From assembly GCA_944384205.1 (NCBI GenBank), contig CALWSL010000016.1, forward strand, positions 1 to 64,000: a stretch of DNA of 64,000 nt, read 5' to 3'. The position numbers and the translations under genes are program-made. The notes below the pieces were generated by a model. That model was given only the letters and a program-made list of their open reading frames with translations, was not told where the DNA came from and ran no database searches. Positions 34,289 to 44,184 of this stretch are shown piece after piece. Within the stretch, counting starts at the first letter, position 1, and each line of letters begins with the position of its first letter. Source of the stretch: an uncultured Acetatifactor sp. Lineage in GTDB: Bacteria > Bacillota > Clostridia > Lachnospirales > Lachnospiraceae.

Positions 34289-36016
34289 ATGAAAGAATTG
34301 TTGAAAAAACTAGTAAATAAGTACCTGTTCCCCGCCGGATTGGCGGTGATATTCCTGTCTGTAATACCGTATCTGATACTGGGAGAACAGTCGGTAGTTC
34401 CCTATCACGACCAGTTGGACGGTGAGCTGATTGCCTATCTTTATCAGGCGAAGTATCTTTTTAGCGGGCAGAGTGTGATTCCTGAATTTTTATGCGGCGC
34501 TTCCAAGACGGCTTTATTGCCGCCCGCACCGCTGGCGGTGCTTTTGTTCCGGGTGCTGCCTCCTTTTGCCGCGCTGCTTGCCATGCAGGTAATCGGACAG
34601 GTAACGGCATATGTGGGAATGTTCCTGCTGACGGGATTTATTACGGAGAAAAAGTTGATAGCATTTGTGACGGCAATGTTGTATGCGTTTCTGCCCTTTT
34701 TGCCGGTGTATGGGCTTTCCCAGTACGGAATGCCACTTTTGCTTTTGTGCATCTGCTGTTTATATCGGGGAGAGAAGGTGAGAAGAAGCCTTTGCTACGT
34801 AGCGTTTTATGCTTCCATGTCCTCCTTGGCGCTTTGCGGTTTTGCATGGATTATTCTGTGGGCGGCGGCGCTTTTTGCACTGGCAGTCAGAAAAAAGCTT
34901 GGGTTCCATAAGGAGTTGGCAGCAGGTTTTTTGATACTTGTATCGGTGTATGTGCTGGAAAATCTTGCATTGCTTGGTCAGATGCTGGGAATGGGGGACA
35001 GTACCGTTTCCCATAAAAGCGAGTATGTACTTTCCGGCGGCGAATTTCTATCTGTTTTTTGGAATTATTTGAAGTACAACGGGGAGCATAGCGGGGACAA
35101 TCATTTGTGGATTGCCTGCCTTGCGGCGGCATTGCTTCTGTTTGTTTTCCTGTTTAAAAAGAGATGGGAGGAAAAAGCGGTAAAGCAGGGGAAATATCTG
35201 TTGGGGACGTTTGGGTTTATCTGCTTGCTGTGTTTTGTGGCGGCGGCGTGGGAGAGCGCTTCCGGCGTGTCACTGCGGAAGCATATGGGGTCTCTCGGTT
35301 CCTTCCAGATGGATCGCGTATTGTGGCTGGCGCCGATGCTGTGGGTTCTGGTATTGGCATTTTGCCTTGATATCCTGTGGAGCGTAAGAGAAAAGGCGGT
35401 GTGGTTTGTCTATGGGGGCTCTTTTGTCCTGCTCTCCTGTGCTGCGGTTGTGACGCTTAAGGATTCTCTGGTAAAGCCCTGTATCCAGAAACTTCTGAAT
35501 CCCGATTACGGGGCAATCAGCTATGCGGATTATCTGGCAATCGGCGTGATGGAGCAGGTGGAAGAATTTATTGCGGAGTCGGAAGGGCTGCAAAAAGAGG
35601 AATACCGCGTGGGAAGTCTGGGGATTGATCCGGCGGCGGCATTGTATCACGGCTTTTACTGTATTGACGGATATTCCAACAATTACGATTTGGAATATAA
35701 GCATGCCTTCCGTAAGGTGATTGCGCCGGAGCTGGAAAAGAGTGATTATCTGAAAGCGTATTTTGACGACTGGGGAAACAGATGCTACCTGTTCTCCTCC
35801 GAGTGTCCCGGTTATTATACGGTGGAAAAAGGCGGTTTTGCCTACTATGATTTACAGCTTGACGCGGAAGCGCTAAAGGAACTCGGGTGCCGATATATCC
35901 TTTCGGCGGCTTATGTGGTGAACGCGGGGGATTCCGGTTTGTTTCTTCTGAATGAAACGCCCTTTGAGACGGAGGACAGCTATTACAGAATTTTTGTATA
36001 CAGAGTAACGGATTGA
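34289..36016 (+). CDS. Polytopic membrane protein (DUF6044/YfhO-like)
   Basis: A 575-residue integral membrane protein with about ten to twelve helices in residues 1-380 and a soluble C-terminal part of about 190 residues. The N-terminal loop VVPYHDQLDGELIAYLYQ after the first helix contains acidic residues like those of GT-C glycosyltransferase folds, where a DxD/E in loop 1 is catalytic. This suggests a lipid-linked sugar transfer or cell-surface polymer role. The soluble part (YHGFYCIDGYSNNYDLEYK) is conserved-looking, but unassigned. Start ATG is 27 bases after a possible TGTAATAGG region; ribosome site weak. Confidence 0.6.
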   Translation: MKELLKKLVNKYLFPAGLAVIFLSVIPYLILGEQSVVPYHDQLDGELIAYLYQAKYLFSGQSVIPEFLCGASKTALLPPAPLAVLLFRVLPPFAALLAMQVIGQVTAYVGMFLLTGFITEKKLIAFVTAMLYAFLPFLPVYGLSQYGMPLLLLCICCLYRGEKVRRSLCYVAFYASMSSLALCGFAWIILWAAALFALAVRKKLGFHKELAAGFLILVSVYVLENLALLGQMLGMGDSTVSHKSEYVLSGGEFLSVFWNYLKYNGEHSGDNHLWIACLAAALLLFVFLFKKRWEEKAVKQGKYLLGTFGFICLLCFVAAAWESASGVSLRKHMGSLGSFQMDRVLWLAPMLWVLVLAFCLDILWSVREKAVWFVYGGSFVLLSCAAVVTLKDSLVKPCIQKLLNPDYGAISYADYLAIGVMEQVEEFIAESEGLQKEEYRVGSLGIDPAAALYHGFYCIDGYSNNYDLEYKHAFRKVIAPELEKSDYLKAYFDDWGNRCYLFSSECPGYYTVEKGGFAYYDLQLDAEALKELGCRYILSAAYVVNAGDSGLFLLNETPFETEDSYYRIFVYRVTD

Positions 36017-36025
36017 CATTGGACA

Positions 36026-36064
36026 GGCTTCGGGGAGCCGCAGGATGCGGAAATCTCCGAAGCC
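36026..36064 (+). terminator. Hairpin before ribosomal block
   Basis: GGCTTCGG-GGA (36026-36036) pairs with TCTCCGAAGCC (36054-36064). It follows the membrane gene by 10 bases and insulates the ribosomal block. The T-run is short. Confidence 0.6.
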
Positions 36065-36085
36065 GTGAAATTTCCTGAAAAACTG

Positions 36086-36114
36086 TTGACGCGGAAAGGG
36101 TTCTGTGTTATAGT
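36086..36114 (+). promoter_or_regulatory. Promoter for rpmG-secE-nusG
   Basis: TTGACG (36086-36091), 17 bases, TATAGT (36109-36114). No terminator follows before nusG, so rpmG, secE and nusG probably form one message. Confidence 0.78.
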
Positions 36115-36211
36115 AGTCAGGCGAGATAAGATTCAGGTCTTTTTTTTATGCTTAAAATTAATAAAGAACTTACTTTATCAAAGACATCAGAAAACACGTG
36201 GAGGTAGAGAA

Positions 36212-36361
36212 ATGCGTACAAAAATCACTTTAGCATGTACCGAGTGCAAGCAGCGTAACTACAATACTACCAAGGATAAGAAGACACATCCTGACAGAAT
36301 GGAAACCAAGAAATATTGTAGATTCTGCAAGACACATACATTACACAAGGAAACCAAATAA
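36212..36361 (+). CDS. rpmG: Ribosomal protein bL33
   Basis: A 49-residue 50S protein. The zinc-binding form is present: CTECKQRNY and [14 protein letters not shown] give four cysteines (C+ paralogue). ATG 36212 is set by GTGGAGGTAG; earlier in-frame starts lie in the promoter and leader. Located before secE as in most Firmicutes. Confidence 0.96.
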   Translation: MRTKITLACTECKQRNYNTTKDKKTHPDRMETKKYCRFCKTHTLHKETK

Positions 36362-36422
36362 ATCAGCAATTAATCAGCCATTCGTTTGGCGTTGCAGGTC
36401 ATAGTTTTTTGGAGGACAAAAA

Positions 36423-36626
36423 ATGGGAGATTCCACAGAAAAGCAGGAGCGTCCAAGCTTTTTTAGGGGCGTGAAGGCAGAATTTAAAAAGATTTCATGG
36501 CCGGACAGACAATCTACACTGAATCAATCTGTTGCAGTTGTTGCAATATCGGTTGTTGTGGGAGTTATCATTGCCGTATTGGATTATATAGTTCAGTATG
36601 GGGTGAACTTCTTAACATCAATATAG
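36423..36626 (+). CDS. secE: Preprotein translocase subunit SecE
   Basis: A 67-residue single-span subunit of the SecYEG channel. The amphipathic cytosolic stretch FFRGVKAEFKKISWPDRQST is followed by one membrane helix (VAVVAISVVVGVIIAVLDYI). Ribosome site TTGGAGG. It lies 15 bases before nusG, the standard arrangement. Confidence 0.96.
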   Translation: MGDSTEKQERPSFFRGVKAEFKKISWPDRQSTLNQSVAVVAISVVVGVIIAVLDYIVQYGVNFLTSI

Positions 36627-36641
36627 AGCGAGGGTGATTGT

Positions 36642-37160
36642 ATGGCAGAGGCAAAGTGGTATGTAGTCCATACCTATTCGGGATATGAGAACAAGGTCAA
36701 AGCCAATATTGAGAAAACGATTGAGAACAATAAGCATCTGGCGGAGCAGATTCTGGAAGTCAGAGTCCCGATGCAGGATGTGGTGGAACTGAAGAATGGC
36801 GTCAAAAAGACCGTTCCGAAAAAAATGTTCCCGGGGTATGTACTGCTTAATATGGAGATGAACGACGATACCTGGTATGTCGTGCGTAACACGAGAGGCG
36901 TTACGGGATTCGTCGGACCGGGAAGCAAGCCGGTTCCTCTTACCGAAGCTGAGATGAAACCGCTGGGTATCAAGACGGACAATGTCTCCATTGATTTTGC
37001 GGAGGGAGACAGCATTACAGTGGTAGCGGGCGTCTGGAAGGATACCGTCGGTATTGTGCAGAAGCTTGATTACGGCAAGCAGACAGCTACTATCAATGTT
37101 GAACTGTTCGGCAGAGAGACCCCTGTTGAAATCAGTTTTGCGGAGGTCAGGAAGCTTTAG
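36642..37160 (+). CDS. nusG: Transcription antitermination/pausing factor NusG
   Basis: A 172-residue protein with the NGN domain (WYVVHTYSGYENKVKANIEK; VPKKMFPGYVLLNMEM; RNTRGVTGFVGPG) and a C-terminal KOW domain (FAEGDSITVVAGVWKDTVG). It binds RNA polymerase and couples elongation to translation or Rho. Closely follows secE. Confidence 0.97.
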   Translation: MAEAKWYVVHTYSGYENKVKANIEKTIENNKHLAEQILEVRVPMQDVVELKNGVKKTVPKKMFPGYVLLNMEMNDDTWYVVRNTRGVTGFVGPGSKPVPLTEAEMKPLGIKTDNVSIDFAEGDSITVVAGVWKDTVGIVQKLDYGKQTATINVELFGRETPVEISFAEVRKL

Positions 37161-37343
37161 AAATTTAAGATATTTTTTCTGCATTCCATCAGGGAGCGCG
37201 GATGAAATATAAACGGGCAAAAAGCCCTCCTGTCTGAAGCGACAGGATGCAGCACGAAGGGAGTGTGTTTCACATTCCGGTGGGAGCAGGAGCGGACTTA
37301 CCGTAACCCTGCGCCGATTTACCACATTATAGGAGGTGCCACA
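37161..37343 (+). promoter_or_regulatory. nusG-rplK leader region
   Basis: The 183-base gap has a small hairpin, CCTGTC (about 37228) with GACAGG, and a GC-rich stretch before the AGGAGG of rplK. It resembles the structured leaders where ribosomal proteins regulate L11 operons, but I cannot match a named motif. No clear promoter seen. Confidence 0.35.
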
Positions 37344-37769
37344 ATGGCAAAGAAAGTAGAAGGATATATTAAGTTACAGATTCCTGCCGGCAAAGCTACA
37401 CCGGCTCCACCAGTTGGTCCTGCACTTGGACAGCATGGTGTTAACATCGTTGAATTTACAAAGCAGTTCAACGCAAGAACAGCAGACAAGGGAGACGTTA
37501 TCATCCCTGTAGTGATTACTGTATATGCAGACAGAAGCTTTAGTTTCGTTACCAAAACTCCTCCTGCAGCAGTACTGTTAAAGAAGGCCTGCAATATCAA
37601 ATCCGGTTCAGGCGTTCCTAATAAGACTAAGGTTGCTACCATTTCCAAGGCTAAGATTCAGGAGATTGCTGAGACGAAAATGCCTGATTTGAATGCAGCA
37701 AGCCTGGAAGCAGCTATGAGCATGATTGCCGGTACTGCGCGTAGTATGGGTATTGTTGTAGAAGACTAG
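37344..37769 (+). CDS. rplK: Ribosomal protein uL11
   Basis: A 141-residue 50S stalk-base protein. N-terminal [20 protein letters not shown] and the C-terminal rRNA-binding end ([15 protein letters not shown]) are typical. ATG 37344 follows AGGAGGTGCC. A hairpin lies in the gap to rplA. Confidence 0.98.
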   Translation: MAKKVEGYIKLQIPAGKATPAPPVGPALGQHGVNIVEFTKQFNARTADKGDVIIPVVITVYADRSFSFVTKTPPAAVLLKKACNIKSGSGVPNKTKVATISKAKIQEIAETKMPDLNAASLEAAMSMIAGTARSMGIVVED

Positions 37770-37786
37770 AGTAAAAAGAAAAACTA

Positions 37787-37807
37787 AGACACGAAAGTAC
37801 CGTGTCT
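37787..37807 (+). terminator. Attenuator-like hairpin between rplK and rplA
   Basis: AGACACG (37787-37793) and CGTGTCT (37801-37807) pair around a 7-base loop; a T-rich stretch (ATTTTCTATATTTT) follows. It could reduce rplA relative to rplK. Confidence 0.5.
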
Positions 37808-37942
37808 AAGATTTTCTATATTTTACTCTGGGAAATTGCAAGTAATTTTCGCGAATGAGTTAATAACAGGGAAGCAGATAATTTGTTTCCTCAATAATTG
37901 GGAGGCAATCAATATTGCCGCTGGAACCTGGGAGGTAAGATA

Positions 37943-38632
37943 ATGAAACATGGTAAAAAATATACAGAGGCTGCTAAGCTTGTAGATCGCGCTACATTCT
38001 ATGAGCCTGACGATGCAATTGCATTGGTTAAGAAAACAGCAACTGCAAAATTTGACGAAACGATTGAAGTACACATCAGAACCGGCTGTGACGGACGTCA
38101 CGCAGAACAGCAGATTCGCGGTGCGGTTGTACTGCCCAACGGAACCGGTAAGACTGTAAAAGTTCTGGTATTTGCAAAAGGTGATAAAGTAAACGAAGCG
38201 GAAGCTGCCGGCGCAGATTATGTAGGCGGCGAGGAGCTGATTCCTAAGATTCAGAACGAAGGCTGGCTTGATTTTGACGTAGTAGTAGCTACTCCTGATA
38301 TGATGGGTGTAGTTGGACGTCTGGGTAAGGTTCTGGGACCTAAAGGCTTAATGCCTAACCCCAAAGCAGGTACCGTAACCATGGACGTTGCCAAGGCTAT
38401 TGCAGATATCAAAGCAGGTAAAATTGAGTACAGACTTGACAAGACCAACATCGTGCATGTTCCTGTTGGAAAGGCTTCCTTCACGGAAGAAGCTTTGCTG
38501 GAGAACTTTAACGCACTGATGGAAGCTATCATAAAGGCAAAACCCAGCGCATTAAAGGGTCAGTATTTGAGAAGCATTACGCTGACCAGCACCATGGGAC
38601 CCGGCGTAAAGGTAAGCGTAGCGAAGTTCTAA
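37943..38632 (+). CDS. rplA: Ribosomal protein uL1
   Basis: A 230-residue L1 protein ([40 protein letters not shown]). It forms the mobile L1 stalk and, in many bacteria, represses its own message. ATG 37943 follows TGGGAGG. The 173-base gap after rplK leaves room for a regulatory structure. Confidence 0.98.
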   Translation: MKHGKKYTEAAKLVDRATFYEPDDAIALVKKTATAKFDETIEVHIRTGCDGRHAEQQIRGAVVLPNGTGKTVKVLVFAKGDKVNEAEAAGADYVGGEELIPKIQNEGWLDFDVVVATPDMMGVVGRLGKVLGPKGLMPNPKAGTVTMDVAKAIADIKAGKIEYRLDKTNIVHVPVGKASFTEEALLENFNALMEAIIKAKPSALKGQYLRSITLTSTMGPGVKVSVAKF

Positions 38633-38666
38633 GGAAATATCTATCCCGCGTATAAAAAATAGTGAT

Positions 38667-38704
38667 ACAAGGGGTTGACATCAGTCAGCCCCTTGTGTTA
38701 TTAT
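38667..38704 (+). promoter_or_regulatory. rplJL promoter embedded in a stem-loop
   Basis: ACAAGGGG (38667-38674) and CCCCTTGT (38689-38696) form an 8-bp stem that encloses the -35 TTGACA (38675-38680). The -10 TATTAT (38699-38704) is 18 bases downstream. The stem could also end the rplKA message. Confidence 0.7.
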
Positions 38705-38715
38705 CACAAAGGTTG

Positions 38716-38837
38716 TAAAAACCAAAGCCGAAGACAGTAGGTGTGAGGAGAAGCCGAACGTAAATCCTACCGAGGAGAAGAGTAAAAGCATTTTGCGTAT
38801 GATTACATTATCTCTCTGAGGCATCAGGGAGTTTTTT
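38716..38837 (+). ncRNA. L10 leader with attenuator
   Basis: The segment has the conserved leader core AAGCCGAAGACAGTAGGTG (38724-38742) and the pairing strand AAATCCTACCGAGG, which form the L10(L12)4-binding structure of the Rfam L10_leader family. It is followed by a terminator, CTCTCTGA (38812-38819) with TCAGGGAG (38824-38831) and six T. Excess L10-L12 would favour termination before rplJ. Confidence 0.85.
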
Positions 38838-38899
38838 GTTTATTGCATAGTAATCTTTATTCTGTCGCAAACCCGAAATTTGGGCGCTAGCACAAATTT

Positions 38900-38969
38900 G
38901 TGTGTGAAAAATTTATTTTTCGTGTGTGAAAAATTTATTTTTCGTGTGTGAAAAATTTATTTTTCACAC
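38900..38969. repeat. Three tandem 22-bp palindromic repeats
   Basis: GTGTGTGAAAAATTTATTTTTC occurs three times head-to-tail (38900-38921, 38922-38943, 38944-38965), then ACAC. Each unit is nearly self-complementary (GTGTGAAAAA...TTTTTCACAC), and lies between the L10 attenuator and the rplJ ribosome site. The unit count could vary between strains by slippage. Confidence 0.9.
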
Positions 38970-39008
38970 TATTCTCCCCAAGGCATAATTCTATAAGGAG
39001 GTAAAGAA

Positions 39009-39563
39009 ATGGCAAAAATTGAATTAAAACAGCCCATTGTTGAAGAGATTTCTGCTAGTATCAAAGACGCTCAGTCTGTAGTATTGGTTGATTACCGCGG
39101 ACTTACTGTAGAGCAGGATACTCAGCTTCGTAAGAGCTTGCGTGAAGCAGGAGTTACCTACAAGGTTTACAAAAACACCATGATGAACTTTGCGTTCAAG
39201 GGTACAGAATTTGAAAGCTTGTCCGAGTATCTGAACGGTCCCAGCGCTATCGCAATCTCTACAGAAGATGCAACCGCACCTGCAAGAGCATTGGCACAGT
39301 TTGCTAAAACTGCTGATAAGCTTGAGATTAAAGCCGGTGTAGTAGAGGGTACTGTTTACGACGCTAAAGGAATTGCAAACATTGCATCTATTCCTTCCAG
39401 AGACGTACTTATTTCCAAGTTGCTTGGAAGCTTACAGAGCCCTATCACCAACTTCGCACGTGTTATGAACCAGTTGGCGGAAAAAGGCGGTGCGTCCGCA
39501 TGTGAAGCACCTGCAGCCGCTGAAGAAGCACCTGCAGAAGAAGCGGCAGCTACCGAAGAGTAG
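39009..39563 (+). CDS. rplJ: Ribosomal protein uL10
   Basis: A 184-residue L10 (VVLVDYRGLTVEQDTQLRKS; KVYKNTMMNFAF). It anchors L7/L12 dimers and binds its own leader. The C-terminus has an Ala/Glu-rich tail (about residues 165-184). ATG 39009 follows AAGGAGG. Confidence 0.98.
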   Translation: MAKIELKQPIVEEISASIKDAQSVVLVDYRGLTVEQDTQLRKSLREAGVTYKVYKNTMMNFAFKGTEFESLSEYLNGPSAIAISTEDATAPARALAQFAKTADKLEIKAGVVEGTVYDAKGIANIASIPSRDVLISKLLGSLQSPITNFARVMNQLAEKGGASACEAPAAAEEAPAEEAAATEE

Positions 39564-39643
39564 GCGCGGTCATCAGGCAATCCGTCGCCTGATTTTAAAA
39601 CGGAACAATAAATTATAGTTAATGAAAAATGGAGGAAATGAAA

Positions 39644-40018
39644 ATGGCTAAATTAACAGCTCAGGAACTTATTGATGCTATCAAAGAGTTAACCGTATTA
39701 GAATTAAATGATCTTGTAAAAGCTTGTGAAGAAGAGTTCGGTGTATCCGCAGCAGCAGGCGTTGTAGTTGCAGCAGCAGATCCTGCAGCAGAAGCAGCAG
39801 AAGAGAAGACTGAGTTCGACGTAGAGTTGACCGAAGTTGGCGCTGAGAAGGTTAAGGTTATTAAGGTTGTTCGTGAAGTAACCGGTCTTGGTCTGAAGGA
39901 AGCTAAGGATGTAGTTGACGGCGCTCCTAAGGTTGTAAAGGAAGGCGCTTCTAAAGAAGAAGCTGAAGATATCAAGAAGAAACTTGAAGAAGTTGGCGCT
40001 AAGGTTACTTTGAAATAA
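39644..40018 (+). CDS. rplL: Ribosomal protein bL12
   Basis: A 124-residue L7/L12: N-terminal dimer part ([20 protein letters not shown]), Ala/Glu hinge, and C-terminal factor-binding domain ([20 protein letters not shown]). ATG 39644 is chosen since GGAGG (39631-39635) lies 8 bases before it; two in-frame ATGs upstream overlap the ribosome site. Confidence 0.98.
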   Translation: MAKLTAQELIDAIKELTVLELNDLVKACEEEFGVSAAAGVVVAAADPAAEAAEEKTEFDVELTEVGAEKVKVIKVVREVTGLGLKEAKDVVDGAPKVVKEGASKEEAEDIKKKLEEVGAKVTLK

Positions 40019-40052
40019 GCAGATTGCTTAGGTGAATTATTCTTTGAATTTA

Positions 40053-40085
40053 AGAACCATGTACTGTTCGACAGTGCATGGTTCT
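40053..40085 (+). terminator. Attenuator hairpin between rplL and rpoB
   Basis: AGAACCATGTACTG and CAGTGCATGGTTCT form a long stem with a 5-base loop, followed by a T-rich tract. It separates high ribosomal-protein expression from rpoBC. Confidence 0.72.
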
Positions 40086-40130
40086 ATTGTCTTAATTTAT
40101 TCAATTTTTTTAAACATTTCAAATTTTTCC

Positions 40131-40159
40131 TTGACCCGTTTTCCATTTTGTGCTAGTAT
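40131..40159 (+). promoter_or_regulatory. Promoter of rpoBC
   Basis: TTGACC (40131-40136), 17 bases, TAGTAT (40154-40159), 65 bases before rpoB. This gives rpoBC its own transcription start beyond the attenuator. Confidence 0.72.
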
Positions 40160-40224
40160 GGATAGTGCACTATTGTGCAGTGTTATGCTTATTTGCGGCT
40201 TTAAATCTATAAGAACGGGGTGAA

Positions 40225-43200
40225 ATGTCAATGGAAAAGAACAGAATTCGTCCGATTGCCGGTAACAAGGTTATGCGTATGAGTTATGCAAGACAGAAAG
40301 AGGTTTTAGAGATGCCCAATCTGATCGAAGTCCAGAAGGATTCCTATCAGTGGTTTTTGGACGAAGGCTTAAAAGAAGTCTTCGACGATATCTCTCCGAT
40401 AGCTGACTACAGCGGCTCTTTAAGTCTTGAATTCGTAGACTTTGAATTGTGCAGAAACGATGTAAAATATTCTATTGAAGAGTGTAAAGAGAGAGATGCT
40501 ACTTATGCAGCTCCTTTGAAGGTGAAGGTTCGTCTTTACAACAAAGAAAAAGAAGAAATCAGCGAGCATGAAATCTTTATGGGTGATCTTCCTCTTATGA
40601 CCGAAACCGGTACTTTTGTAATCAACGGCGCAGAGCGTGTAATCGTCAGCCAGCTGGTACGTTCTCCCGGCATTTATTATGCAATCGGTCATGATAAAAT
40701 CGGTAAGAGATTATTTTCCTGTACGGTTATTCCCAACCGTGGCGCATGGTTGGAATATGAGACAGACTCCAATGACGTATTCTATGTACGTGTAGACAGA
40801 ACACGTAAGGTTCCCATTACGGTATTGATTCGTGCACTTGGTATCGGTACAAATGATGAGATTCGTGAAGTGTTTGGCGATGAACCTAAGATTGAAGCGA
40901 GCTTTGCGAAAGACACTGCTGAAAATTATCAGGAGGGTCTGTTAGAGTTATACAAAAAGATTCGTCCCGGCGAACCGTTAAGCGTTGAGAGCGCTGAGAG
41001 CTTAATCAATGCTATGTTCTTTGACCCCCGCAGATATGATTTAGCAAAAGTCGGAAGATATAAATTCAACAAAAAACTGGCTCTGAGGAACAGAATCAGG
41101 CATCAGATTCTGGCTGCGGATGTAGTGGATCCTTCCACCGGAGAAGTTCTCGCCGCAGCAGGAGATAAAGTGACGGCTGAGCTTGCCGATACCATTCAGA
41201 ATGCGGCAGTACCTTTTGTATATATTCAGACAGAGGAGAGAAAGGTAAAGGTTCTTTCCAATATGATGGTAAACCTTACCAGCTATGTAGACTGCAATCC
41301 GAGAGACTTTGGCATTCACGAGTCCGTGTATTATCCTGTACTCGCCCAGATTCTTGAGGAGTTCGGCGATGATGCTGAGAAGCTGGCAGAAGCAATCAAA
41401 AAGAATGTACATGAATTAGTTCCGAAGCACATTACCAAGGAAGACATTATTGCTTCCATTAACTATAATATGCACTTAGAGTATGGTCTGGGCAATGATG
41501 ATGATATCGATCATCTGGGCAACAGACGTATCCGTGCCGTTGGTGAGCTGTTGCAGAACCAGTATCGTATCGGTCTTTCCAGAATGGAGAGAGTGGTAAG
41601 AGAGCGTATGACCACACATGACGCAGAGGACATTTCTCCGCAGTCATTGATTAATATTAAGCCTGTCACTGCGGCTGTGAAGGAGTTCTTCGGTTCTTCC
41701 CAGTTGTCACAGTTCATGGATCAGAACAACCCTCTCGGTGAGCTTACGCACAAGAGACGTTTGTCTGCGTTAGGTCCCGGCGGCTTGTCCAGAGACCGTG
41801 CCGGATTCGAGGTCCGGGACGTACACTATTCCCACTATGGAAGAATGTGTCCTATCGAGACTCCCGAAGGTCCTAACATCGGTTTGATTAACTCCCTTGC
41901 AAGCTATGCAAGAATTAATGAATATGGTTTTGTCGAGGCGCCTTATCGTAAGATTGATAAAGCAGACCCTCAGAATCCTCGTGTAACGGACGAGGTTGTG
42001 TATATGACTGCTGATGAGGAGGATAATTACCATGTAGCACAGGCGAGTGAACCGCTTGATGCGGAGGGACATTTTGTCCGTAACAGCGTATCAGGTCGTT
42101 ACCGCGAGGAGACACAGGAATATCCTAAGGCTATGTTTGATTATATGGATGTATCCCCGAGAATGGTATTTTCTGTGGCAACAGCATTGATTCCATTCCT
42201 GCAGAATGATGATGCGAACCGTGCGCTGATGGGTTCCAACATGCAGCGTCAGGCAGTGCCTTTGCTGACGACGGAAGCGCCTGTTGTAGGTACCGGTATG
42301 GAACCTAAGGCTGCCGTTGACTCCGGTGTCTGTGTTGTGGCAAAAAAGGCGGGTACGGTAACATATGTATCGTCCGATGTAGTCAGACTGACTTATGATG
42401 ACGGAGAAAAGGATGAAATCCATCTGACTAAATTTTCCAGAAGCAACCAGTCCAACTGCTACAACCAGAAGCCCATCGTATTCAAGGGTGACCGCGTGGC
42501 ACAGGGACAGGTGATTGCAGATGGTCCGTCCACTTCTATGGGTGAGCTGGCATTGGGTAAAAACCCTCTGATTGGTTTCATGACCTGGGAAGGCTATAAC
42601 TATGAGGACGCCGTACTTTTGAGTGAAAGACTGGTTCAGGAGGATGTATACACCTCCGTTCATATTGAGGAATACGAGGCGGAAGCCCGTGATACCAAGT
42701 TAGGTCCCGAGGAAATTACCCGTGATGTTCCCGGCGTCGGCGACGATGCGTTGAGAGATTTGGATGACAGAGGTATTATCCGTATCGGTGCAGAGGTTCG
42801 TGCCGGCGATATCCTTGTGGGTAAAGTAACTCCCAAGGGCGAGACAGAGCTGACCGCAGAAGAAAGACTGCTGCGTGCAATCTTCGGCGAGAAGGCGAGA
42901 GAGGTAAGAGATACCTCCCTGAAAGTGCCTCACGGCGAGTATGGTATCGTAGTGGATGCCAAGGTATTTACCCGTGAAAACAGTGATGAATTATCTCCCG
43001 GTGTAAATCAGGCGGTTCGTATTTATATTGCACAGAAGAGAAAGATTTCCGTAGGTGACAAGATGGCAGGTCGTCACGGTAACAAGGGTGTTGTTTCCCG
43101 TGTATTGCCGGTTGAAGATATGCCTTATCTGCCTAACGGACGTCCTCTTGATATCGTGCTGAATCCTTTGGGTGTGCCTTCCCGTATGAACATTGGACAG

Positions 43201-44136
43201 GTATTGGAGATTCATCTTTCTCTGGCTGCCAAGGCGCTTGGCTTCAACGTTGCAACGCCTGTATTTGACGGTGCAAACGAGAAGGATATTATGGATACGC
43301 TGGATTTGGCGAATGATTATGTGAATCTTCCTTTTGACGCTGAGGAGGCGAAGAAATGGAAGGCAGACGGCAAGGAGTGGAGCGGAGATACGTTTGAGAG
43401 CAGACACGGCGAGGAACTGCTCCCTGAGGTTATGCAGTATTTGTCTGATAACAGAGAGCATAGAAAGCTTTGGAAAGGTGTTCCCATTTCCCGCGACGGT
43501 AAGGTGCGTCTGCGCGACGGCAGAACGGGCGAGTACTTTGACAGCCCTGTAACAATCGGACACATGCACTACCTGAAGCTGCACCATCTGGTAGACGATA
43601 AGATTCATGCCCGTTCTACCGGACCGTACTCCCTGGTAACGCAGCAGCCTTTGGGCGGAAAAGCCCAGTTCGGCGGACAGCGTTTCGGAGAGATGGAGGT
43701 TTGGGCGCTGGAAGCATATGGTGCATCCTACACGCTGCAGGAGATTCTGACTGTGAAGTCCGACGATGTGGTAGGACGTGTAAAGACCTATGAGGCAATC
43801 ATCAAGGGAGACAATATTCCGGAGCCGGGTATTCCTGAATCCTTCAAGGTATTACTGAAAGAGTTGCAGGCTCTTGGTCTGGATGTAAGAGTTCTTCGCG
43901 AGGATCAGACCGAAGTTGAAATTATGGAGACCATTGATTACGCTGAGACGGATTACCGTTACGAGATGGAAGGCGATCATAAGTACGATGATTATGACAA
44001 TAATTCTCTGGGCGAGATGGGCTATCAGGCACAGGAATTCGATGAAGAGAGCGGCGAGCTTGTGAGTGCGGAGGAAGAAGACTTCGACGAGGAAGACTTC
44101 AGTGAAGATAGCTTTGACGGCGAAGATGAATTCTAA
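40225..44136 (+). CDS. rpoB: RNA polymerase beta subunit
   Basis: A 1303-residue RpoB, slightly longer than usual for Firmicutes because of a Glu/Asp-rich tail (about the last 60 residues, with [20 protein letters not shown]). The rifampicin region shows [20 protein letters not shown] and [14 protein letters not shown] with wild-type residues (D, H and S at key positions), so no common resistance change is seen. [10 protein letters not shown] and the clamp end are present. ATG 40225 and ATG 40231 are both possible; the GGGGTG ribosome site fits 40231 slightly better. Confidence 0.98.
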   Translation: MSMEKNRIRPIAGNKVMRMSYARQKEVLEMPNLIEVQKDSYQWFLDEGLKEVFDDISPIADYSGSLSLEFVDFELCRNDVKYSIEECKERDATYAAPLKVKVRLYNKEKEEISEHEIFMGDLPLMTETGTFVINGAERVIVSQLVRSPGIYYAIGHDKIGKRLFSCTVIPNRGAWLEYETDSNDVFYVRVDRTRKVPITVLIRALGIGTNDEIREVFGDEPKIEASFAKDTAENYQEGLLELYKKIRPGEPLSVESAESLINAMFFDPRRYDLAKVGRYKFNKKLALRNRIRHQILAADVVDPSTGEVLAAAGDKVTAELADTIQNAAVPFVYIQTEERKVKVLSNMMVNLTSYVDCNPRDFGIHESVYYPVLAQILEEFGDDAEKLAEAIKKNVHELVPKHITKEDIIASINYNMHLEYGLGNDDDIDHLGNRRIRAVGELLQNQYRIGLSRMERVVRERMTTHDAEDISPQSLINIKPVTAAVKEFFGSSQLSQFMDQNNPLGELTHKRRLSALGPGGLSRDRAGFEVRDVHYSHYGRMCPIETPEGPNIGLINSLASYARINEYGFVEAPYRKIDKADPQNPRVTDEVVYMTADEEDNYHVAQASEPLDAEGHFVRNSVSGRYREETQEYPKAMFDYMDVSPRMVFSVATALIPFLQNDDANRALMGSNMQRQAVPLLTTEAPVVGTGMEPKAAVDSGVCVVAKKAGTVTYVSSDVVRLTYDDGEKDEIHLTKFSRSNQSNCYNQKPIVFKGDRVAQGQVIADGPSTSMGELALGKNPLIGFMTWEGYNYEDAVLLSERLVQEDVYTSVHIEEYEAEARDTKLGPEEITRDVPGVGDDALRDLDDRGIIRIGAEVRAGDILVGKVTPKGETELTAEERLLRAIFGEKAREVRDTSLKVPHGEYGIVVDAKVFTRENSDELSPGVNQAVRIYIAQKRKISVGDKMAGRHGNKGVVSRVLPVEDMPYLPNGRPLDIVLNPLGVPSRMNIGQVLEIHLSLAAKALGFNVATPVFDGANEKDIMDTLDLANDYVNLPFDAEEAKKWKADGKEWSGDTFESRHGEELLPEVMQYLSDNREHRKLWKGVPISRDGKVRLRDGRTGEYFDSPVTIGHMHYLKLHHLVDDKIHARSTGPYSLVTQQPLGGKAQFGGQRFGEMEVWALEAYGASYTLQEILTVKSDDVVGRVKTYEAIIKGDNIPEPGIPESFKVLLKELQALGLDVRVLREDQTEVEIMETIDYAETDYRYEMEGDHKYDDYDNNSLGEMGYQAQEFDEESGELVSAEEEDFDEEDFSEDSFDGEDEF

Positions 44137-44184
44137 AGTCAGGAAGAGCTACGATGACTTATTAATAGAAAGGGAGTGCCATTA

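Noticed and set aside
38900-38969. CRISPR array
   Set aside because: The repeats are directly adjacent without spacers and only three in number; no cas gene is present.
40032-40223. A 63-codon frame between rplL and rpoB
   Set aside because: It covers the attenuator hairpin and the rpoBC promoter, has no ribosome site and no protein-like composition.
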